DNA of 9,216 nt, taken from Prevotellamassilia sp. (GTDB lineage: Bacteria > Bacteroidota > Bacteroidia > Bacteroidales > Bacteroidaceae). The DNA is taken from the NCBI GenBank assembly GCA_018383375.1, contig JAHAWW010000268.1, positions 1 through 9,216 of the forward strand, given 5' to 3'. The position numbers and the translations under genes are program-made. Of this stretch, positions 6,821 through 9,216 are shown piece by piece. A model generated the notes under the pieces. It saw only the letters and a list, made by a program, of their open reading frames with translations, did no database searches and had not been told where the DNA came from. The stretch's first letter is position 1. The number at the start of each line of letters is the position of its first letter.

Positions 6821-7843
6821 TTATTTGCTGTTTTCTTTGTAATACTTAATCATCTTGGGCACGACTTCTTCGACCGAACCGGTGATGACGTAGTCGGCAA
6901 TTTGGTTGATGGGGGCTTCGGGGTCGGTGTTGATAGAGATGACGATGCCGCTCTCTTTCATACCGGCCACGTGCTGGATGGCACCACTGATGCCGCAGGC
7001 TATGTAAACCTTAGGACGCACGGTGACGCCGGTCTGACCAATTTGTCGGTCGTGTTCGCAGAAACCGGCATCGACGGCGGCACGACTGGCACCCACCTCG
7101 CCGTGCAGTTCGTCGGCCAACTTGACAAGCAGGTCGAAACCCTCTTTTGAACCAACGCCATAGCCGCCGGCCACCACGATGGGAGAGCCTTTAAGGTTAT
7201 TGCTGGCCTTTTCGACGTGGCGCTCAATGACTTTAACCACATAGTCGGTCTCGGGCACATATTTAGCAACGTCTTCGTAGATGATTTCTCCATTATAATA
7301 TTCGGCCACTTTTTCAGCCTTCATCACGCCCGAGCGCACGGTGGCCATTTGAGGCCGGTTGTCGGGGTTGACGATGGTGGCCACGATGTTGCCGCCGAAG
7401 GCCGGACGGATTTGATAGAGCAGTCCTTCGTAGTGTTTGCCGGTCTTCTTGTCGTCGTAGTCACCAATCTCAAGGGCTGTGCAGTCGGCCGTGAGACCGC
7501 TGGTAAGCGACGAAGACACGCGCGGACCGAGGTCTCGACCAATGACAGTGGCGCCCATCAGACAAATTTGCGGTTGCTCTTGTTTGAACAGGTTGACTAA
7601 GATGCTGGTGTGTGGTTTGGAGGTGTAGGGATAGAGCCCTTCGGCATCAAACACGTGGAGTTTGTCCACGCCGTGGGCCAAAATGTCTTTTTCCACTTTT
7701 CCCGTAATGCCGCTACCGGCAGCAATGGCTTCAAGCTGTACGCCGAGCTGGTTGGCGAGTTTGCGGCCTTTGGTGAGGAGTTCGTAAGACACCTCTTCGA
7801 CGGTTGTGCCGTCTATTTCGCAATATACAAATACGTTGTTCAT
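6821..7843 (-). CDS. etfA: Electron transfer flavoprotein alpha subunit EtfA
   Basis: Alpha subunit of the ETF heterodimer, carrying FAD and shuttling electrons to or from the acyl-CoA dehydrogenase encoded next. The ATG at 7843 gives 340 residues beginning MNNVFVYCEIDG, the usual family start. The reading frame stays open upstream to 7990, but that would overlap etfB and add 49 residues unlike the family, so the internal ATG is preferred. An N-terminal nucleotide-binding-like domain spans about 1-200. The C-terminal FAD domain has VVAGGYGVGSKEGF (about 223-236), GASRAAVDAGF (251-261) and the ETF-alpha signature YIACGISGAIQHVAGM followed by INTDPEAPIN (280-313). It starts 49 bp after the etfB stop and ends 6 bp before the dehydrogenase, so cotranscription is very likely. 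Confidence 0.96.
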   Translation of the reverse strand: MNNVFVYCEIDGTTVEEVSYELLTKGRKLANQLGVQLEAIAAGSGITGKVEKDILAHGVDKLHVFDAEGLYPYTSKPHTSILVNLFKQEQPQICLMGATVIGRDLGPRVSSSLTSGLTADCTALEIGDYDDKKTGKHYEGLLYQIRPAFGGNIVATIVNPDNRPQMATVRSGVMKAEKVAEYYNGEIIYEDVAKYVPETDYVVKVIERHVEKASNNLKGSPIVVAGGYGVGSKEGFDLLVKLADELHGEVGASRAAVDAGFCEHDRQIGQTGVTVRPKVYIACGISGAIQHVAGMKESGIVISINTDPEAPINQIADYVITGSVEEVVPKMIKYYKENSK

Positions 7844-7892
7844 TTCTTGAAAGTTGATTGCGTCGTTTTGTGTTAGTCCGTAAGTGAGTGAC

Positions 7893-8768
7893 TCATCCGA
7901 TGGTATGGCTTTCGAGGAGTTCTTTGATGAGGCCTTCCACGTCGGCGTCGGCGCCTGTGAGGCGCTTGCTCTCTTTGGCCTTGAAAACAATGTTTTGCAC
8001 GGCCTTCACTTTGGTGGGCGAGCCGGCCAGACCGCATTGGTTGAGGTCGCCGTCGACGTCGGCCACGCTCCATTGCGCCACGGTGAGGTAGGGCTTACGC
8101 TCATACTCTTCGGCGTAAGGCAGACTGCCGTCGGCAGGCCGCTCCATAGGGGCAGAGGCACGTTTGTATTTCATCACGAGTTTAGCGTTGCGCGGGCGGC
8201 AAGGTGCAGCGTTGCCATTGACCGTAATCAAAAGGGGCAGGGGTGCAGTGACGCGTTCGATGCCACCGTCGATGGTGCGCGTCAGTGTGGCAATGCCGTC
8301 TTTCACATTGTCTACGCTCGTCACGTAAGTCACCTGGTTGATGTCGAGCTTTTGAGCCACTTGCGGACCCACTTGAGCCGTGTCGCCGTCGATAGCTTGG
8401 CGACCGCCAATGACGATGTCGGGCAGTCCAATCTTGCGGATGGCCATAGACAGGGCGTAGCTGGTGGCCAACGTATCGGCGCCGGCAAAGGCGCGGTCGG
8501 TGAGCAACACGCCACCATCGGCGCCGCGGTAGAGTCCTTCGCGGATGACGTCGGTGGCGCGGGGAGGTCCCATCGTCAGAATAGTCACGGTAGACCCCGG
8601 GTGCTCGTCTTTGAGGCGCAGGGCCTGTTCGAGCGCGTTGAGGTCTTCGGGATTGAAAATGGCGGGCAAGGCGGCGCGGTTGACGGTCCCTTCGGGTGTC
8701 ATGGCGTCTTTACCCACGTTGCGCGTGTCGGGTACCTGCTTGGCAAGTACAACTATCTTCAGACTCAT
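7893..8768 (-). CDS. etfB: Electron transfer flavoprotein beta subunit EtfB, bifurcating-type motif
   Basis: Beta subunit of ETF and first gene of the etfB-etfA-acyl-CoA dehydrogenase unit. The 291-residue product starts MSLKIVVLAKQVPDT, the typical N-terminus. NPEDLNALEQALRLKD (39-54) and TILTMGPP (62-69) are family features. GGRQAIDGDTAQVGP (121-135) is the nucleotide-binding loop. In ordinary respiratory ETFs this loop binds AMP and reads more like QAIDDDCNQT; the DGDTAQVGP form is the one described for electron-bifurcating ETFs, where a second FAD occupies the site. That reading is inference from the motif. The start codon follows an A/T-only stretch (8772-8786) with no Shine-Dalgarno, as is common in this phylum. 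The 275-bp gap from leuB, with its terminator, implies a separate promoter, which I could not identify with confidence. Confidence 0.96.
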   Translation of the reverse strand: MSLKIVVLAKQVPDTRNVGKDAMTPEGTVNRAALPAIFNPEDLNALEQALRLKDEHPGSTVTILTMGPPRATDVIREGLYRGADGGVLLTDRAFAGADTLATSYALSMAIRKIGLPDIVIGGRQAIDGDTAQVGPQVAQKLDINQVTYVTSVDNVKDGIATLTRTIDGGIERVTAPLPLLITVNGNAAPCRPRNAKLVMKYKRASAPMERPADGSLPYAEEYERKPYLTVAQWSVADVDGDLNQCGLAGSPTKVKAVQNIVFKAKESKRLTGADADVEGLIKELLESHTIG

Positions 8769-8838
8769 TTGTAATAATAATTATTAGGTGTATAGTATTA
8801 GTGTAGAGAGAAAAAGAAGTGCAGAGGGTAAGTTTCTC

Positions 8839-8870
8839 TTCTCGGCGAAGTTAGTGCAACTCGGCGAGAA
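8839..8870 (-). promoter_or_regulatory. Imperfect hairpin in the presumed etfB leader
   Basis: TTCTCG (8839-8844) pairs with CGAGAA (8865-8870). After a 2x2 internal loop, GAAGTT pairs with AACTC with one bulged A around a five-base loop. The word CTCGGCGA occurs twice in the same strand (8841-8848 and 8860-8867), one copy in each arm. It lies about 70 bp upstream of the etfB start, so it may fold in the leader RNA or be a regulator-binding site. No known riboswitch class is recognised. Confidence 0.35.
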
Positions 8871-8944
8871 AGCCAAAATAATTGCCGTTTTTTTCAGTCG
8901 TAAGGGTTTCTTGGAGATGTTCTTGGCGATGTTTTTGGGGGGAT

Positions 8945-8958
8945 GTAAGACTTCTTAC
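8945..8958. repeat. Short near-palindrome
   Basis: GTAAGA and TCTTAC flank a 2-base centre, six pairs in all, between the leuB terminator and etfB. It could be a small operator or a chance palindrome; no T run follows on the minus strand. Confidence 0.3.
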
Positions 8959-8987
8959 GTGGGGCTTTTTCGCGTGGTGCGGATAAA

Positions 8988-9021
8988 ACAAAAGACGACA
9001 GGCAACAGAGTCGGTCGTCTT
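8988..9021 (-). terminator. Intrinsic terminator of leuB
   Basis: On the minus strand AAGACGAC (9021-9014) pairs perfectly with GTCGTCTT (8999-8992) around a 14-nt loop, and TTGTTTTA follows. It lies 22 nt after the leuB stop, fits the end of the transcript, and indicates that etfB is transcribed separately. Confidence 0.75.
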
Positions 9022-9043
9022 GATGTATATGCGTGGTTAATTC

Positions 9044-9216
9044 TTAGTGGTTGCGGATGTAGTCGGCAATCCACGCGCCCACCTCTTTTGTGCCGTATTT
9101 GGCGCCGCCTTCGACTTGGATTTCGGGGGTGCGGACGTTTTGTGCCAGACTGGCGTCGACGGCTTGGCGGATGAGAGCGCCTTCGGCCGTCAATCCGAAG
9201 TATTCAAACAGCATGG
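9044..9216 (-). CDS. leuB: 3-isopropylmalate dehydrogenase LeuB, C-terminal fragment (5' end beyond window)
   Basis: Last 56 codons plus stop of a gene entering from the right edge. The readable protein begins MLFEYFGLTAEGALIRQAVD and ends in a segment with KYGTKEVGAWIADYI before the stop at 9044. This matches the C-terminal helices of 3-isopropylmalate dehydrogenase (a conserved M-L-x-Y-F-G-L-x-x-E helix, then G-T-x-E-V-G-x-W-I), which oxidatively decarboxylates 3-isopropylmalate in leucine biosynthesis. The catalytic and NAD-binding residues lie outside the window. Isocitrate or tartrate dehydrogenase relatives share the fold, but the ending favours LeuB, and ilvE elsewhere in the window agrees with a branched-chain setting. 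A terminator follows 22 nt downstream. Confidence 0.8.
   Translation of the reverse strand, partial: MLFEYFGLTAEGALIRQAVDASLAQNVRTPEIQVEGGAKYGTKEVGAWIADYIRNH

Noticed and set aside
7844..7990. Upstream extension of etfA to an ATG at 7990
   Set aside because: It would overlap the end of etfB by about 100 bp and add 49 Ser/Lys-rich residues absent from the family; the ATG at 7843 gives the standard EtfA start.
7884..8774. 296-codon plus-strand open frame opposite etfB
   Set aside because: It almost exactly mirrors etfB, which is unmistakable on the minus strand; this is a codon-bias shadow.
8874..8883. TTATTTTG as a possible etfB -7 promoter box on the minus strand
   Set aside because: It misses one of the key TAnnTTTG bases and has no TTTG at a suitable distance upstream.
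8788..9174. 128-codon plus-strand open frame
   Set aside because: It covers the leuB terminator and runs antisense into the leuB coding end. The low-complexity translation has no family features.

Overview
All eight protein-coding genes recognised here lie on the minus strand, so transcription runs from high to low coordinates. The window looks like a Bacteroidota chromosome, probably Prevotellaceae-like. The reasons are promoter boxes of the TAnnTTTG type, start codons without clear Shine-Dalgarno sequences, and protein sequences typical of that group (large-type IlvE, AroB with HGYAVAWG, Bacteroidales-style lipoprotein). Genus-level placement is inference. I see no mobile element, tRNA, rRNA or CRISPR array.

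Right side (9216 to 5041): the C-terminal end of leuB (3-isopropylmalate dehydrogenase) ends at 9044 and is followed by an intrinsic terminator. After a 275-bp gap comes a compact three-gene unit: etfB (8768-7893), etfA (7843-6821) and a long-form acyl-CoA dehydrogenase (6814-5105), closed by a UUCG-loop hairpin and a strong terminator. EtfB carries the DGDTAQVGP signature associated with electron-bifurcating electron-transfer flavoproteins, so the unit may couple enoyl-CoA reduction or acyl-CoA oxidation to NADH and ferredoxin or flavodoxin.

Middle (5104 to 4511): a gene-free stretch of about 590 bp. It holds a promoter-like box followed almost at once by an intrinsic terminator, then four degenerate 21-bp tandem units, then a promoter-like element about 60 nt ahead of ilvE.

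Left side (4510 to 1): ilvE (branched-chain aminotransferase) is followed by a coiled-coil lipoprotein gene of unknown function. A large hairpin-forming inverted repeat comes next, then a 4HBT-family acyl-CoA thioesterase, aroB (3-dehydroquinate synthase), and the first 301 codons of a membrane FMN-binding/4Fe-4S protein with a covalent flavinylation motif. That last gene runs off the left edge.

Functionally, the window combines amino-acid biosynthesis (leuB, ilvE, aroB) with flavin-based redox chemistry (EtfAB-acyl-CoA dehydrogenase and the FMN/Fe-S membrane protein). The ETF/acyl-CoA dehydrogenase unit lies between two branched-chain amino-acid genes, which suggests, without proving, a branched-chain or short-chain acyl-CoA substrate. 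Nothing here is clearly a wholly new system. The most unusual parts are the 4511-5104 intergenic region and the unassigned role of the ETF/dehydrogenase unit.
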